Assembly (NCBI GenBank): GCA_003439945.1
Contig: QVRM01002479.1
Coordinates: forward strand, 62,001 to 126,000
Length of the DNA stretch: 64,000 bases
Reading direction: 5' to 3'
Source of the DNA: Dermanyssus gallinae
Taxonomy: Eukaryota > Arthropoda > Arachnida > Mesostigmata > Dermanyssidae
Below are positions 23,677-34,884 of this stretch, piece after piece (position 1 is the stretch's first letter; every line of letters starts with the position of its first letter). The position numbers and the translations under genes are program-made. The notes beneath the pieces are model-generated. The model searched no databases, was not told where the DNA came from, and worked only from the letters and a program-made list of their open reading frames with translations.

Positions 23677-23750
<74 letters not shown>
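23677..23750. repeat. TAA trinucleotide microsatellite
   Basis: About 24 uninterrupted TAA units. The poly-Ile frame on the minus strand is an artefact. Confidence 0.95.
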
Positions 23751-24532
23751 GAGAAGCTATTTACGATACTTCTCGGGGACTGCCGTCGACAATTGTTTTT
23801 CGACATTCTAGCTTTTGGGTACACTCTTCGCGACCGGTTCCAGCAGCCTAGTAGGTTCTTTTTCCCAATTGGCCCATGCCGCTGCTGCTCTGTACATAAA
23901 AGATTATTTTCACAGATTCGCGATGATGACAGAGTAACGTTGTCGAAGTATGCTGCAGAGAGCATAATATGCTTATTAAACCTCGGCAGTGTTGTTGGAT
24001 ATTTGTCAAGGTTGAACCCCTCCCACGTAGGACACACGATGACACCGAGACAAGCGGTGACAGGTAGTAACACGTCTCTAGGCACTAGAGACTATGCGTG
24101 CCATACACTCGTTCTTTGTCTTCCAGTAGCGTTCTGTGCTTTGAATATTCGCTGCGTTCTCATGCAGTTGCTGTAACTCAAGCAGTTCAGGGCCCGACCT
24201 CTGAACACTTTTACGAAGGCTGGTCCAGAAACCACTGACTTACTGACCGCTATCGAGCGGGTCAATGAGCTAGACACCACCTTGCACTTAGCTACGCTCA
24301 ACACTAGGCGGCTTATTTCCTGAAATCCATTAACTCAGCGAACGTCCTCGAGTATCTATCGGATCGTCAGCAATAAGGACGTCGTCTAGAAGCCATACGT
24401 TGAACCGGCACTCTCTACACTCGAAAAATCAACTAGATCCTTAATCCTCAAATAAAAGAGTGGTGGCCAGGAGGTACAACAGGTGGTGGTGGTGGTGCGC
24501 AACTCTATTTGTTGTTTGTACGCCCGCGATTG
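23751..24532. other. No gene recognised
   Basis: Overlapping open frames on both strands at 23640-24300 without a recognisable motif. A GGT repeat lies at 24483-24497. Confidence 0.4.
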
Positions 24533-24545
24533 ATACTTCTATGTC

Positions 24546-24730
24546 GTCGAGCCCGGTGGCGTAGTGGCATGCGTCTGGGCCTCGCGACCGGAGGAGACAC
24601 ATAGGTGCGCGGGTTCGAGCCCCACCGATGCACATTTGTACTTATGGGAATCCGTCTATGAAGCTATGCGAAAAGCAGTCCCATGGACCTTAAATCTTGG
24701 CTGATAGTCAGCCCCGAAATGATTTTTTTT
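24546..24730 (+). mobile_element. tRNA-derived SINE, first family (copy 4)
   Basis: Box A TGGCGTAGTGG (24557-24567) and box B GGTTCGAGCCC (24612-24622). The 3' hairpin reads GGCTGATAGTCAGCC, so the stem is kept while the loop differs. It ends in a T-rich tail. A perfect 13-bp duplication ATACTTCTATGTC flanks it (24533-24545 and 24731-24743). Confidence 0.95.
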
Positions 24731-24743
24731 ATACTTCTATGTC

Positions 24744-26137
24744 TCATCATCTTTTGTGCGATTTCTCTCAGAACAGAATAGCAGCGGCCATTGCTTGCCA
24801 TTGTGCATCAGGAGAGGCCAGGCAGACGGTATTGAACACGCTTGTTTTTCTTTCTTTGTTCTAGCTGGTTAGGGACTTCAGTATCACAGTATTCAATCTG
24901 CCTTCAGTCAGACACACGCGTTTTCACACAGGAAGCAGAACTAGACTCTTTCTCTAACGAGGACATTTAGCAGCAGGACTGCTCAACAAGATCCTCCAAC
25001 AGAATTAACGAAGAAGAATTAACTTCAGACTTTAGCCGAGCAGAGGTCCATCTCATGCGTGGCCTGTTTAAGTCACTAACTCCGCCCCAGCTACCATTGC
25101 CGGAGAAGCTCTACTTGGAGGAATGTCTTAAAGGCGTCTATTTGCGTCTGAACTGTGGCCCTTATGAGTGCTTAGGCTTATCATGGACGTTTACGATCCA
25201 TCTGGGTTAGCAAAATCTAGGCGATCTCTGAGCTTTGAGGATGAAGCTTGTTATTAACCGGCCCCCGTTCAACGCGCTATTCTCCTACATTTGAAAAGTA
25301 CGCTGTTCAGCGCACCGAAAATATGAGACTTTAATTATGGCTAGTGAGTAACCTTATTACAAAATGTCGATAAATCGACGCAATACTTTGGCTAATCGTT
25401 GCGCGGTGTCCGCAAGAGTTGCAATTAAAATGTCCTAATATTTCGTCGTCTAAAAATGTCTAGACAAATTTATTGACGGGCTAGGACGCGCCTGTGACTC
25501 GGGCTGTGAAGAGCTATATATAGATCGATGCACGTCGGGGTTGCCGACTCATCACCAAGTTGGGTATTTGCCCGCTCTTTACGCAGCGCCAACGGTTCAG
25601 ACCTGCTGATTAATTCCGTTGGCTCTACCGGCGACCTTATAATAAGGAATGACGATGCCCCTTATATATCTGCAAAAGAATGCCAGCGAATAATAAATAA
25701 TAATAATAATAATAATATATTTTGCTCTGCAAAACATTACTAATAAAGGAGTAATTTAGTCCAAACTAAACGGCCGAAAAAAAGTAATTCTTCAAACATA
25801 AGAAGTACGTTAATGCGCTGAAAGGGTATCGACGTCTCGTTCGACATGAGAACTGTTCAAAAAGAAAATCAGGCTAACGTCATGCTCTGCTCTGTAGGAC
25901 TCGAGGCATGTCTTATGCAGTAACACACGTCTATAGGAGTGGCGACGGTGTGGCAGAGGTGACCAAGGTCTTGTTTGTTAGTTAGTAGTAGTCCAGATAT
26001 TCGAAATAAAGGCACTAACATGCAAACAAAATTCTCATTTTACCTATTTATGCATATGCATACATACATACATACATACATTCGCATTGTTACAATATGT
26101 GTGCCGAGTAAGTTGTGCGAACAAGCGCGGCTCTTAC
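24744..26137. other. No gene recognised
   Basis: Short TAA repeats (25687-25718) and CATA tetranucleotides (26058-26082). The sequence just left of 26138 is the start of the intron that follows the Gln-rich exon. Confidence 0.4.
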
Positions 26138-26541
26138 CCTTGTCGTCTTCGTCACCACTGCCATCGGAGAAAGACTGGCCATGGAGTGAATGCTGCGGCT
26201 GTGGTGGCTGTTGTTGTTGCTGTTGTTGTTGTTGTTGTTGGCTGGGCGGTGGGTAGTTGTGGTGAAATGACGTCGAAGAAGAAGAAGAGTAAGGCACGTG
26301 CTGAGAATCGGGCTGGCTTTGACTATAGCTGTGTGTCTTTTGAGACGAAAACGAGTGTCTTGGGCTGCTCCGGAGAGGTCCGCTGGCCAGGTGGGCCCCG
26401 CCGCCCCCGCCGCCGCCTGCAGAACCATGGGCGCCCGTCGACTCGGACGACGATCGCCGACTGCCGGCATCTCCCCGTTCGCCTGCGCTCTCCGTGCGTT
26501 GCTGTAAACGACTACTGTTCCGTCGTACCGATGGCGAACCT
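26138..26541 (-). CDS. Coding exon, Ser/Gly/Gln-rich disordered region, minus strand
   Basis: This is the most convincing host coding block of the window. On the minus strand it begins after the acceptor GTGCTGTTCAACAG and ends at AAGG|GTAAGA. That gives 404 nt, entering in phase 2 and leaving in phase 1. The frame starts GSPSVRRNSSRLQQRTES and has an Arg/Ser segment (SRRSSSES), a run of seven Gly, a Ser/Gln/His region (HSFSSQKTHSYSQSQPDS), PPPSQ followed by 11 Gln, and an acidic end SFSDGSGDEDDKG. There are several possible phosphorylation motifs but no enzyme or binding domain. Such regions are typical of regulators, scaffolds and channel cytoplasmic loops, and I cannot name the protein. 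The Gln tract is encoded by a CAA/CAG run that may vary in length. Confidence 0.6.
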
Positions 26542-27729
26542 CTGTTGAACAGCACAGCCAGCAGCAGGGACGACCCACAATCACATCGGCAGAACGACAA
26601 GAGCAAATCAGAGGTTCACGTCATAGCGTCATCGTGACAAACAAAAACAATCGGAAATAATCTGAGTACCGGATTTTCAGGTGCTACCTGTATACGCAAA
26701 GGTTATTGTTGACGGTTGGTTGACGACATATCAATTGTAGGTGTCACACAGCCACTCTCCTGCTCATTGTCGGTATTAATTTTGTCAAATCACTGGGTCA
26801 TAATGGCTACTATTGCCCATATTGAGACGTATATTAACCTATTATTGAATCCAATCGCGATTTAAAAGCCGGTCTTTAAACGCTTCTTTAGTTTCGTGGT
26901 GCATCGGAAGAAAAGTTTGGCTGTAATAAATCATGCGGCCATAGACTCATATTATTTACTTGGACTATGGTTATATAGTTTGAGTTATATATTATACATT
27001 AGCACAAACCCTAAACTATCTTGGGCTGATAGTTCGTCGAAATCATAACAGTTATCCATTTCCTGTGTCCGCTCCTCGCGGCTATACTACTTTATTGACA
27101 TTGAATCAACTGAGTTACTTTGATTTACGCTGCTGCAAAGAGCACTACCTACTCAGGCAGCTTTACTTTATTCCGGCAAGGCTAAATTATACTGCCGTTG
27201 TCGCGTCGAAGATTCTCTGCATTGGGGCTCTGCAGCTCAGTTATATCAGCGGTTTCATCAAGCGACACCGTAGTGACATCGAATGAGCCTATTTTTTTAT
27301 CACTGGCAAACGAAAATGATTACCCGTATCATCTTAGAGGCGCATTCCAAATCCATGCCGATGTCCAACATCTTCCAACCCATAACAGAACAAATAGTAA
27401 CCTCGTTCATGCAGACCGATTTGAGGTACACCGTCGAAATGCCGGCTCTTCATTTTGATTCATCATGACGATTGATTGGGTATGGCGGCTCGTCGAACGC
27501 TACTCGCCTGCATTTAAGATCATGGTTTGCTCCATCTGCTCTGCTGCTATTAAACGGACAATGGCCGACATTGCTTGCGGTTGCTTCATAGATACACGAT
27601 CGGTGCAAAGAATCATACATGATTCACGCTTGAGGGTTCTCTGGCTTGTACCGATCGTAGAACACAATGCATTATTTTCGTACTGTCCATCAACACGTCC
27701 TTTAGACGTACGTGTCGATGGTCAATAAG

Positions 27730-27731
<2 letters not shown>
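26542..27731. other. Probable intron or intergenic sequence
   Basis: The side next to 26541 would be the upstream intron of the Gln-rich exon; its pyrimidine-rich end is visible at 26542-26600. No upstream exon ending in phase 2 was identified with confidence. Open frames at 27065-27728 show no motif. Confidence 0.4.

Positions 27732-27787
<56 letters not shown>
27732..27787. repeat. TA microsatellite
   Basis: About 27 uninterrupted TA units. Confidence 0.95.
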
Positions 27788-27791
<4 letters not shown>

Positions 27792-28375
27792 CATGAGGGT
27801 GCCATCCGCAGATAAAATAACTGGATGGCGTTTACGTGCCCTCGCTACTCTCGGCTAGTCACGGTGAAAGCGGCCGAAAGAACCGGGATGAACGGGAGCG
27901 CTGCCTTAACGTTTGTTGCAATAGCAGCATCAGCAGTAGCAGCAGCGTCTACGAAGAGGAATCTCACGAAGGTTGGCTGTTTGGTTGGTTGGGAGCGCGT
28001 TGGGAAGCCGCTCTCTACACTTCCTGCACTCGGCCATCAGAGGACGACAAAATGTGTGTGTGTGTGCAGATGACACGCGCTGCCGCATGGCCAGCAAAAT
28101 ATGACAGTCCAGAAAACGTCCATACGCCTTCTGGCTTCGAACTTCTATGATAACGAAGCGTCAGCGTGTGTGACGCCACTGACTCATTTCTCCACTTGCT
28201 GCTGCTTCAATAATTCTCTCTGCCTTCCACGTCGCTAATTCTCCTGCCCTGCGTGTTGGTGGCGTCTCCACGTATAGGTATGCATCTATGTGGGGGTATA
28301 GATGTGTGACTATACTATATACACACACATGTATACATATGTATATAAAGATGTAAAGACGGCAGTTAGGATTAA

Positions 28376-28999
28376 AACGAAGTGGGATCGCAGAGTGAGT
28401 TTGCAGCTAGGGAGATTGAGTACAATTGTCAGCAATGGGCAAGAGCAAGGGTATCAGAGAAAATGGTGACATTAAAGGTAAACAAGTCATATACAGACAA
28501 ATGGAAATTGGCGATGGGCTCCAAATCAAGCTTGGCAACTATGTATGGAAAGGAAAAGCGGGAAAGGGGCGGGGTAGAATGGGTATACGATAATTCAAGA
28601 ACGAGTGGGCTATTGGCAGATGCCAGGGCAGGGATGTTGGGTACAAGGATACATAGAGCTAAATATAAGGAGGGGCAAAGTACAGAATGTCGAGCATGTG
28701 GGCTAGAGAATGAGTCAATCGAACATATTATTAAAGAATGTATAGCCTTAGGGAGAAGCAGAGATATAGAGCTGTCGGAGGCCCTAGCTCTAGGACCGAA
28801 TGTTAGAAATGACCTGGTCGATATTACAAAGAAGAGGTTGTCACAATGGAAAGCAAATGCTCAGTAGGTATTGAAGTAGACATGGATTATATGGATGCGT
28901 AGGTAATATATATGCTGCCGCTCTAAGCGCCCCTGACATAAAAGGGTGACATGTGTATTTAGGTAAACATGCCAAGCGAAGAATAAATCAATCAAATCA
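28376..28999 (+). mobile_element. 5'-truncated LINE, C-terminal ORF2 end plus 3' UTR
   Basis: An open frame to the stop at 28865-28867 encodes about 163 residues. It includes KWKLAMGSKSSLATMYGKEK and YDNSRTSGLLADARAGMLGT, and then a zinc knuckle C-x2-C-x8-H-x4-C (CRACGLENESIEHIIKEC). This is the layout of the C-terminal region after the reverse transcriptase in many arthropod LINEs, and the YDNSR...L..ARAG block resembles tick elements. The 3' UTR follows and ends in GAATAAATCAATCAAATCAAT, a polyadenylation-like signal with a short repeat tail. The reverse transcriptase and endonuclease are absent, as expected from incomplete reverse transcription. The remaining frame is intact, so the copy is fairly young. 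No target-site duplication was identified. Confidence 0.8.
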
Positions 29000-29004
29000 A
29001 TATA

Positions 29005-29038
<34 letters not shown>
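29000..29038. repeat. TA microsatellite at the LINE 3' end
   Basis: A TA run that immediately follows the LINE tail. It may have grown from the tail. Confidence 0.9.
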
Positions 29039-29040
<2 letters not shown>

Positions 29041-29114
29041 ATGGTGTGCCCAGCTTGTACCTATGTGTGGGCAGGTGTGCGGCGACGTTTCTACGTATGA
29101 ATCACCCTCTCTCT

Positions 29115-29118
<4 letters not shown>

Positions 29119-29145
<27 letters not shown>
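29119..29145. repeat. TA microsatellite
   Basis: A short TA run. More AT-rich repeats continue to about 29205. Confidence 0.9.
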
Positions 29146-29149
<4 letters not shown>

Positions 29150-29214
29150 TTTCACTAGCCCCCTATATCTATATATATATATAAAAGTAAGCTATATATA
29201 CGTTATACAAAGTA

Positions 29215-29305
29215 CAAATCATGGTAGCGTGCACGGGTCGAACGCCTCTGATGTGCCATGCTATCTCCGATAGCGGCCACGTGAAGAAGAAGAAGAAGAA
29301 GAAAA
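29215..29305 (-). other. Possible tRNA-like or SINE fragment
   Basis: On the minus strand, a block with a B-box-like GGCGTTCGACCC and a perfect small hairpin GCTATC-GGA-GATAGC lies next to a TTC/GAA repeat (29285-29303). It occurs once in this window, so repeat status cannot be shown here. Confidence 0.25.
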
Positions 29306-30077
29306 ACTAGGCCAGTTATTACTACGACAACCTATACTACGGCTACGCCAGTCATGAGAAGGAGGTACGCATAAGCTTAGCTGCGCCTCCGCGTTCGCGT
29401 GTTGTTCCAAGCCCGGTATCCGTTGCACAAAATACAACCATCTGCGTTTGTCTGCCAAAATTCAGAGCTCTGACACGACAAGAACAGATACATACATAGA
29501 TAGATAGATAGAGATCCAGACAGGCAGACAGACAGATTAGCGGCCGCGCGAGAGAGAGAGGATCTCGTTACGTCGGAAATTAACATTGATTTCGTATCTG
29601 TCCGATCTCGAACGGGCGGCTAACATTGGCTGCTTTTTGCCGCGGACAATCTTTGTCTCCACGAGCGCACACCTGGTGGAGAAAGAGCGTGGCGGCGGCG
29701 GCAGTAGCGGAGGCGGCCACCAACCAATAAAGAGATTTCCAACAGAGGAGTTCGAATATTCGAATAGGCTTTGTGGCGTGTGTATGTGGGCGGAGGAGGG
29801 CGGCTGTGGTCGTTTTGGGGCCCGTACAGAGGTAGGGAGCCTGCTAATCGAAGCGAAGCTAGCTGGCGCTGCTGAGCTCGAAAGGCGCTGCGCGAATGAA
29901 ACTCCTCTTAGCGTGTGCTGAACACGGGATTTAAATGATAAAAAACATAGATTGAGTTTAATTCTTTTTTTTTAAATAGTAATCCATCGCGTCAGTCAAA
30001 CAACGCTAATGGATACGCACTGTCTATATATTGTAGATTTCAGTGATGTAAAACGAAAGTGTACCTCTGGAAATGGT
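29306..30077. other. GC-rich sequence with no firm gene
   Basis: This interval holds TAGA and GACA repeats (29497-29535), a GA run after CGCGCG (29546-29562) and GGC repeats (29691-29715). The open frame at 29586-29921 is composition-driven. It might be a promoter or 5' UTR. Confidence 0.3.
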
Positions 30078-30094
30078 TATATCAATAAAACCTT
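30078..30094. repeat. Target-site duplication, left copy
   Basis: TATATCAATAAAACCTT is repeated exactly at 31445-31461 on the other side of the LINE insertion. Confidence 0.9.
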
Positions 30095-31357
30095 GACAAC
30101 CTCACCTCGACGATCGAGCGATGGAGAGAAAAACTCCAGGTCGGTCTCAACCGCCTCCCTCAGCTTGGCGCTCATAGGGGATTGTACCTTCTACGCTCGT
30201 GTTTCTCCGCTTCGAATCTGAACTACCTGTTCAGAGGTGTCAACTGTATAGCCTTTTCATCTCAGTTGGAAGAACTAAATGTGAAGCAAGGCGACGCGTT
30301 GGAATTTCTACTTAACCTGCGGCTACGGGGCGACCCCTTAACCCAAGCATCACTACCGGTCGCAAGAGGCGGGTTGGGACTCCCCGAGGCAGTTTCCCTT
30401 TCAGTCGCGGCACATATTGCCTCTCTGCATTCAGCGATCAGCGACATCGAGGCCATCCTAGACCCCCAGGCTGTGGTGCATTTCCGATCTACGTTGGAAA
30501 AGACCCAAGGTAAAGCCATCGCATTCTGCGGGGCTCTCCCGGAGACCCCTTCTCTTCAGTCTGCGTGGTCACATTTAACACACGACCATCGATGGAGCGA
30601 TCTGTGGAGCCGAGCAACTTCCGACGCGGACAAAGCGAGGTTACAAGCCGTCTCCTCGCCGGGTGCAAGCGTATGGCTACACGCCCTCCCGAGTCTTCAA
30701 CTGGGTACCCTTTTAGACGATGAGTCTACACGAATATTAGTCGGTTTGAGAGTGGGAGCAGAACTGGTTTCCCCCCATCGCTGTGGTTGTGGTGATGAAG
30801 TCGACTCCCTAGGCCACCACGGTCTTTCTTGCGCCCAGAGTTCAGGCAGGATCGCACGCCACTCGGCCCTGAACGAGACGTTCTGCAGAGGATTACGGTT
30901 GGCAGGCTACCCATGTGTGCTGGAGCCCCCCGGCTTAGTCAGAGATGACGGAAAAAGGCCTGACGGAATGACTCTGACCCCATTCGATCGGGGCCAGATG
31001 CTGGTGTGGGACGCGACTGTTACCGACTCTTTAGCCCCTTCAATGGTCGGTACTGGCGCAGCCCGCCCTGGGCATGCGGTTGCCTTAGCGGAAACAGCCA
31101 AGTGCAGGAAGTACTCAAGCCTGGAGTATCCCCACTTGTTCTCACCTCTAGCTTTTGAGACGTTGGGGGGACCAGGGTTGCTTACCAAAAAATTACTCAG
31201 AGACGTCGGGAGAAGATTGGTGGTTGCTACAGGAGACAAAAGAGCGGGGGAGTACTTACTGCAGCGCTTGTCGTTAGACGTTCAGAGGGGGAATGCTGCG
31301 TCGGTGAGAGGAACTTTGGCCAGGTGGACCAGCCCCATCTTGGACCTAGAGCCTTGA
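30089..31357 (+). CDS. ORF remnant of the RLE-type LINE: zinc knuckle and endonuclease
   Basis: This is the reading frame of the insertion above. It is open from a stop at 30086-30088, which lies in the flanking duplication, to the natural stop at 31357. The first codons are host target DNA, so there is no true start codon and it is a 3' fragment of a larger polyprotein. Full-length proteins of this class usually also carry N-terminal DNA-binding fingers and a reverse transcriptase. All recognisable endonuclease residues appear present. No frameshift or stop interrupts it. No promoter suggests it is expressed. Confidence 0.8.
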   Translation, partial: NLDNLTSTIERWREKLQVGLNRLPQLGAHRGLYLLRSCFSASNLNYLFRGVNCIAFSSQLEELNVKQGDALEFLLNLRLRGDPLTQASLPVARGGLGLPEAVSLSVAAHIASLHSAISDIEAILDPQAVVHFRSTLEKTQGKAIAFCGALPETPSLQSAWSHLTHDHRWSDLWSRATSDADKARLQAVSSPGASVWLHALPSLQLGTLLDDESTRILVGLRVGAELVSPHRCGCGDEVDSLGHHGLSCAQSSGRIARHSALNETFCRGLRLAGYPCVLEPPGLVRDDGKRPDGMTLTPFDRGQMLVWDATVTDSLAPSMVGTGAARPGHAVALAETAKCRKYSSLEYPHLFSPLAFETLGGPGLLTKKLLRDVGRRLVVATGDKRAGEYLLQRLSLDVQRGNAASVRGTLARWTSPILDLEP

Positions 31358-31444
31358 GTCGTTAGTTTTCAGTGCGTTATGTGACACATTGTGATAACAG
31401 ACAACATGGACAAATAAATTTGCCGGCGGCCTATGTCGGTCCTA
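30095..31444 (+). mobile_element. 5'-truncated non-LTR retrotransposon, restriction-like endonuclease type
   Basis: The insertion begins inside the ORF and keeps one intact frame of about 420 codons, ending at the stop at 31355-31357. It opens with DNLTSTIERWREKL...GLYLLRS, the helical region after the reverse transcriptase. A CCHC zinc knuckle follows, CGCGDEVDSLGHHGLSC (30782-30832, C-x-C-x8-H-x4-C). Then comes the endonuclease motif KRPDGMTLTPF...WDATV, a PD followed after about 13 residues by Asp (about 30952-31020), and AETAKCRKYSSL downstream with conserved Lys/Arg. This zinc knuckle plus PD-(D/E)xK layout is that of R2/R4/NeSL-type LINEs. The element would cut target DNA and prime reverse transcription. 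This copy lacks the reverse transcriptase and cannot move itself. A 3' UTR of about 87 bp follows. The intact frame and perfect 17-bp flanking duplication indicate a recent insertion. Confidence 0.85.
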
Positions 31445-31461
31445 TATATCAATAAAACCTT
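31445..31461. repeat. Target-site duplication, right copy
   Basis: An exact copy of 30078-30094. An A-rich run and a TA microsatellite follow. Confidence 0.9.
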
Positions 31462-31468
31462 ATTATAA

Positions 31469-31477
<9 letters not shown>

Positions 31478-31512
<35 letters not shown>
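31478..31512. repeat. TA microsatellite
   Basis: A TA run directly after a poly-A stretch downstream of the LINE target site. Confidence 0.9.
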
Positions 31513-31515
<3 letters not shown>

Positions 31516-34497
31516 AGATACATATGTATTTATGTAATTTGTTTTATTAACACCCAAACTAGGTAATTGTGTTTATGTTACATCAAAATGTTTCGAAACA
31601 CCAACAATCTAGCGTTTTGCTAGTTCTGCTATGGACCTAACCGCCGGACATACCGCGGCGTGGTATCGATCACATTTGCATATGTATTTATGTGGGGTTT
31701 AATAGAGCTGAAGTTTGTACTACCGTTCCGTTCGGCTGTTCTGGCTGGCCTGCTTCCCCTGGAGCAGGAAAGCCTTAGCAATTATACAAAGGCAGCTTGC
31801 TTGTGTTACAGCCTACAAGACGTTCGTATTCGAAGAGCCTCTTTTCCCGACCAAAATGATGCAACGATCAGTGTTAGGATATTTGATTCGTAGGTTTAAG
31901 AAAGGTAGTGAGAATAACCTTGTTAGAAATCATCCTTAACAATATTTTACGCAACTTCTAATTACCATTATTTGCTTGTATTTGCTAAACTTATATGCCA
32001 TCTCCGTCATTAATGATGATCTGGCCTGACAGGAGATAGAAGGTTTTCGAAAAGCAAGATGGCGTTATTGCATGGAGTATTATATATATATATATATATA
32101 TATGTGCGTAATTGTGGCGGCGCTTGGTACGCTGATCAAATATTTTGTTAGCGATTCTACAGATAAAGGGGTTCAATTTTGCTCAAAGTTACTAGGTTTT
32201 AAAATCGAGCATACTATAGTTTGACCTCTAACGGCCATGTCTGGATCTTTTCGCGTGTTACCCGCGTGTATCCCGTATTTCCAACGCCCGCTTACGTGGC
32301 GCCGGAACGTCATGCCGCTAGCGCGGTGCGATTGTCCTCGAATTCAGCAAAAGCAACAGTGCGCTCATTTCACCCACGCGTTCGTTTCTCCGCTTCGCCA
32401 CCTCCTTTTGCGGAAGAAGGACGCAAAACAAATATATTCTCCTTCAACCTCGCCGCCAGTCTTCTATTTCGAACTGTTCCCAGAAATGGGAACCGAAGCT
32501 GGCAGAAGTAAAGCGACTTCGTTTTTTCCTTTTGGGGAAAATAAGGTGGGAAGCGTAGAGAGAGGAATAGAGGAAGAGAGAGAGAGAGAGAGAAGGGCAG
32601 ATACAAAAGGTAAATAGCAAGACACTATTTACTGACCATTTCTATCCTATCGTTCTTCCAACGTTCTTCTTCAGTTTGGGCGAACAGGCAATATTCCTAC
32701 TTGCCTGTGAGTTCTGCCTGTGTGCGTCCCGCACTATTTCGTGCCTCCCGGGATCGCTCCAAGTTTGAGGCTAGGAGTCTCTGCTCGCCCCCCCTCCCCC
32801 CCCCCATCCTTAATAGAAGAGGTGCGTGGTGATCGCTCGCTAACGTAGAACGTCGACCGACCGACCAACTTGGCCTTAAACGAACAGCTTTTCTTCGTTT
32901 TCTCTTCGTTTCTGTATTTATCGCCTTAGTTATCTCACGTACGTTTCTTTCTTCACTCTCTATTTCTCTCTCTCTCTTTCCCTCTGTATCCGCCTCCGCC
33001 TGCCCCGTTTCATCTTATACTCTTTTGTCCTGGTTACTGATTCCGCTTTCGAATGGGCTTCCCTTAGCAGTACCTTTTCCAACTCTTCTTCGTTTTCTCT
33101 CTCTCTCTCTCTCTCTTTCTCCGAGTGTTGAGCAAAAGAGAGGAGAGGGAGAGAGGTAAAGAATGAAGAGAACGCCAATGGAAATTCGGCTGCGTAAATT
33201 GTTCGCCTGTCGAATGGCCGAGAGATCAGAGAGCCCAGCGCCAGTTGGAGCTGTAGTCAAAGCCATCGACGAGTTCCGTGACGCCATGTCGCCGAGCCCA
33301 GGGGGGCGGACCTAGGGGCGGACCCATCCAAACATTCCGGTCGAGTCGAATCGACTCTTGCAGTAACGGCAGTCGTATATTGTGGCGTGGCGTGACGCGG
33401 CCCATCATGGACTACTCGCGATGGATTCTGGGTGCTAACTAACCAACACCATGCCATTACTACTACTACTACTCCTAGTTAACATTGGGTCAGGCCATAA
33501 AGATGAACGGGAGAATGGGAAACAACGAGGATAACAACAGCAGCAGCTGCAGCGAATCTTAGTTTACTTCAATATGATGCCGTCGCAGGCTCACAGACAT
33601 CGATCGGCTCATGCAATACGTGTGGTGAAAGGAGGGCCGTCGAGGCTGACGTTGGAACGACGCCGCACACTGGGGGCGCCAAGATGGCGTCTCTGCGCGC
33701 AAAACTCTCGTAAATTTTGCGCGTGTCTCGTGCGCGGTGTTTGCATAGTCAGTCCTACACAGCCGTAGCTGGCGTATCTACCTAGGTGTTCGTATGTACT
33801 GAGTCGGCTATGAATCTCTGTCTCGGATTCCCCAGCCAAATCAATGTCTTTTGTCTACATTGTGGCACATCAACAATGGATTTGTGTACTGCTACCCTGT
33901 ATATATTACTATTGTCCAACGGTCTACTGACAAGAGAGCTTCTCTTATCATTGTAGAGTTTCTCAATACTGAATACAGAAATGGTTTAGAGCAGAGGATG
34001 GTCCAGCGCGGCCAGAGATCGTCTATCAGAGTATGGAGAATCACTCAAATTAGTTAGTCACTTTTTGTTTCTAGGCGTGTATCTCTTTTAGCAGAAATAT
34101 CGAGAAGATACAAGCAGAAGCTACGTCTGCAATATTTTAGTTAGGCAATATGCATGATACGGACGTAAAGGCGGTCATAAGTGTCTTAAAATAGTGTACT
34201 GTCTGTAGCAACATAAGGCTGTAACCCTGCTGTATGTTAAGCCTGTATTAAGGCTCACAAAGTGCGCATCGGCAACACTTGCATTGGATATGTGCGTAGA
34301 GAGAACACTTATTGAAGACAGAAGTATCGCCTTCAAGTTCCACTACATCGAGGGGAGCTCACGTATTGACCGAACTTACTGACTGGCATAATATGTGCGC
34401 ATGCATAAATGTATGTGCGTGGTTCAGGGCCTGTACTTGTTCCGATATATATTTTTATCGACGACTACCAAAAAATATACAATAGTTTCGATTTTGC

Positions 34498-34499
<2 letters not shown>
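31513..34499. other. No firm gene; GC-rich, GAGA-containing and YY1-like motifs
   Basis: A short TA run lies at 32082-32104 and GA or CT runs at 32575-32592, 32960-32980, 33096-33120 and 33140-33155. A C-rich run lies at 32786-32806. The block 33570-33780 is CpG-rich and holds GCCAAGATGGCGTC (33678-33691), close to the YY1/Pho site found in core promoters. No coding frame is convincing. Confidence 0.4.

Positions 34500-34547
<48 letters not shown>
34500..34547. repeat. TA microsatellite
   Basis: About 24 uninterrupted TA units. Confidence 0.95.
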
Positions 34548-34549
<2 letters not shown>

Positions 34550-34861
34550 TAGTTTCGACGTTGGCTGCCGTACTTCCGTGTCTACGATGTGCGCCCGTAA
34601 GCTGCTTTAGGCTCGTGGTAGGGCAGGGGTGGTGCTTTGCTTAGGGTCGTGGAGTGGTGGAATACCCGTGGTGGTGGAGCCAAGGTTTTTTACGACCATT
34701 GCTAATTCTCTCTGAACTATCTACGCCATTAAACCGGAGTGCAGTGTGATCATTAGGCACTAATAAAGAACCTGATTAACCTGAATACGCATCAGCCGTA
34801 CGCACTGACCAGGCTCGGCCTAGTGGCAGTTGAAATGCTTGGCGGATCATGGAAAAAAAGG

Positions 34862-34884
34862 ATATATATATATATATATATATG
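34862..34884. repeat. TA microsatellite
   Basis: A short TA run after an A-rich stretch. Confidence 0.85.
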
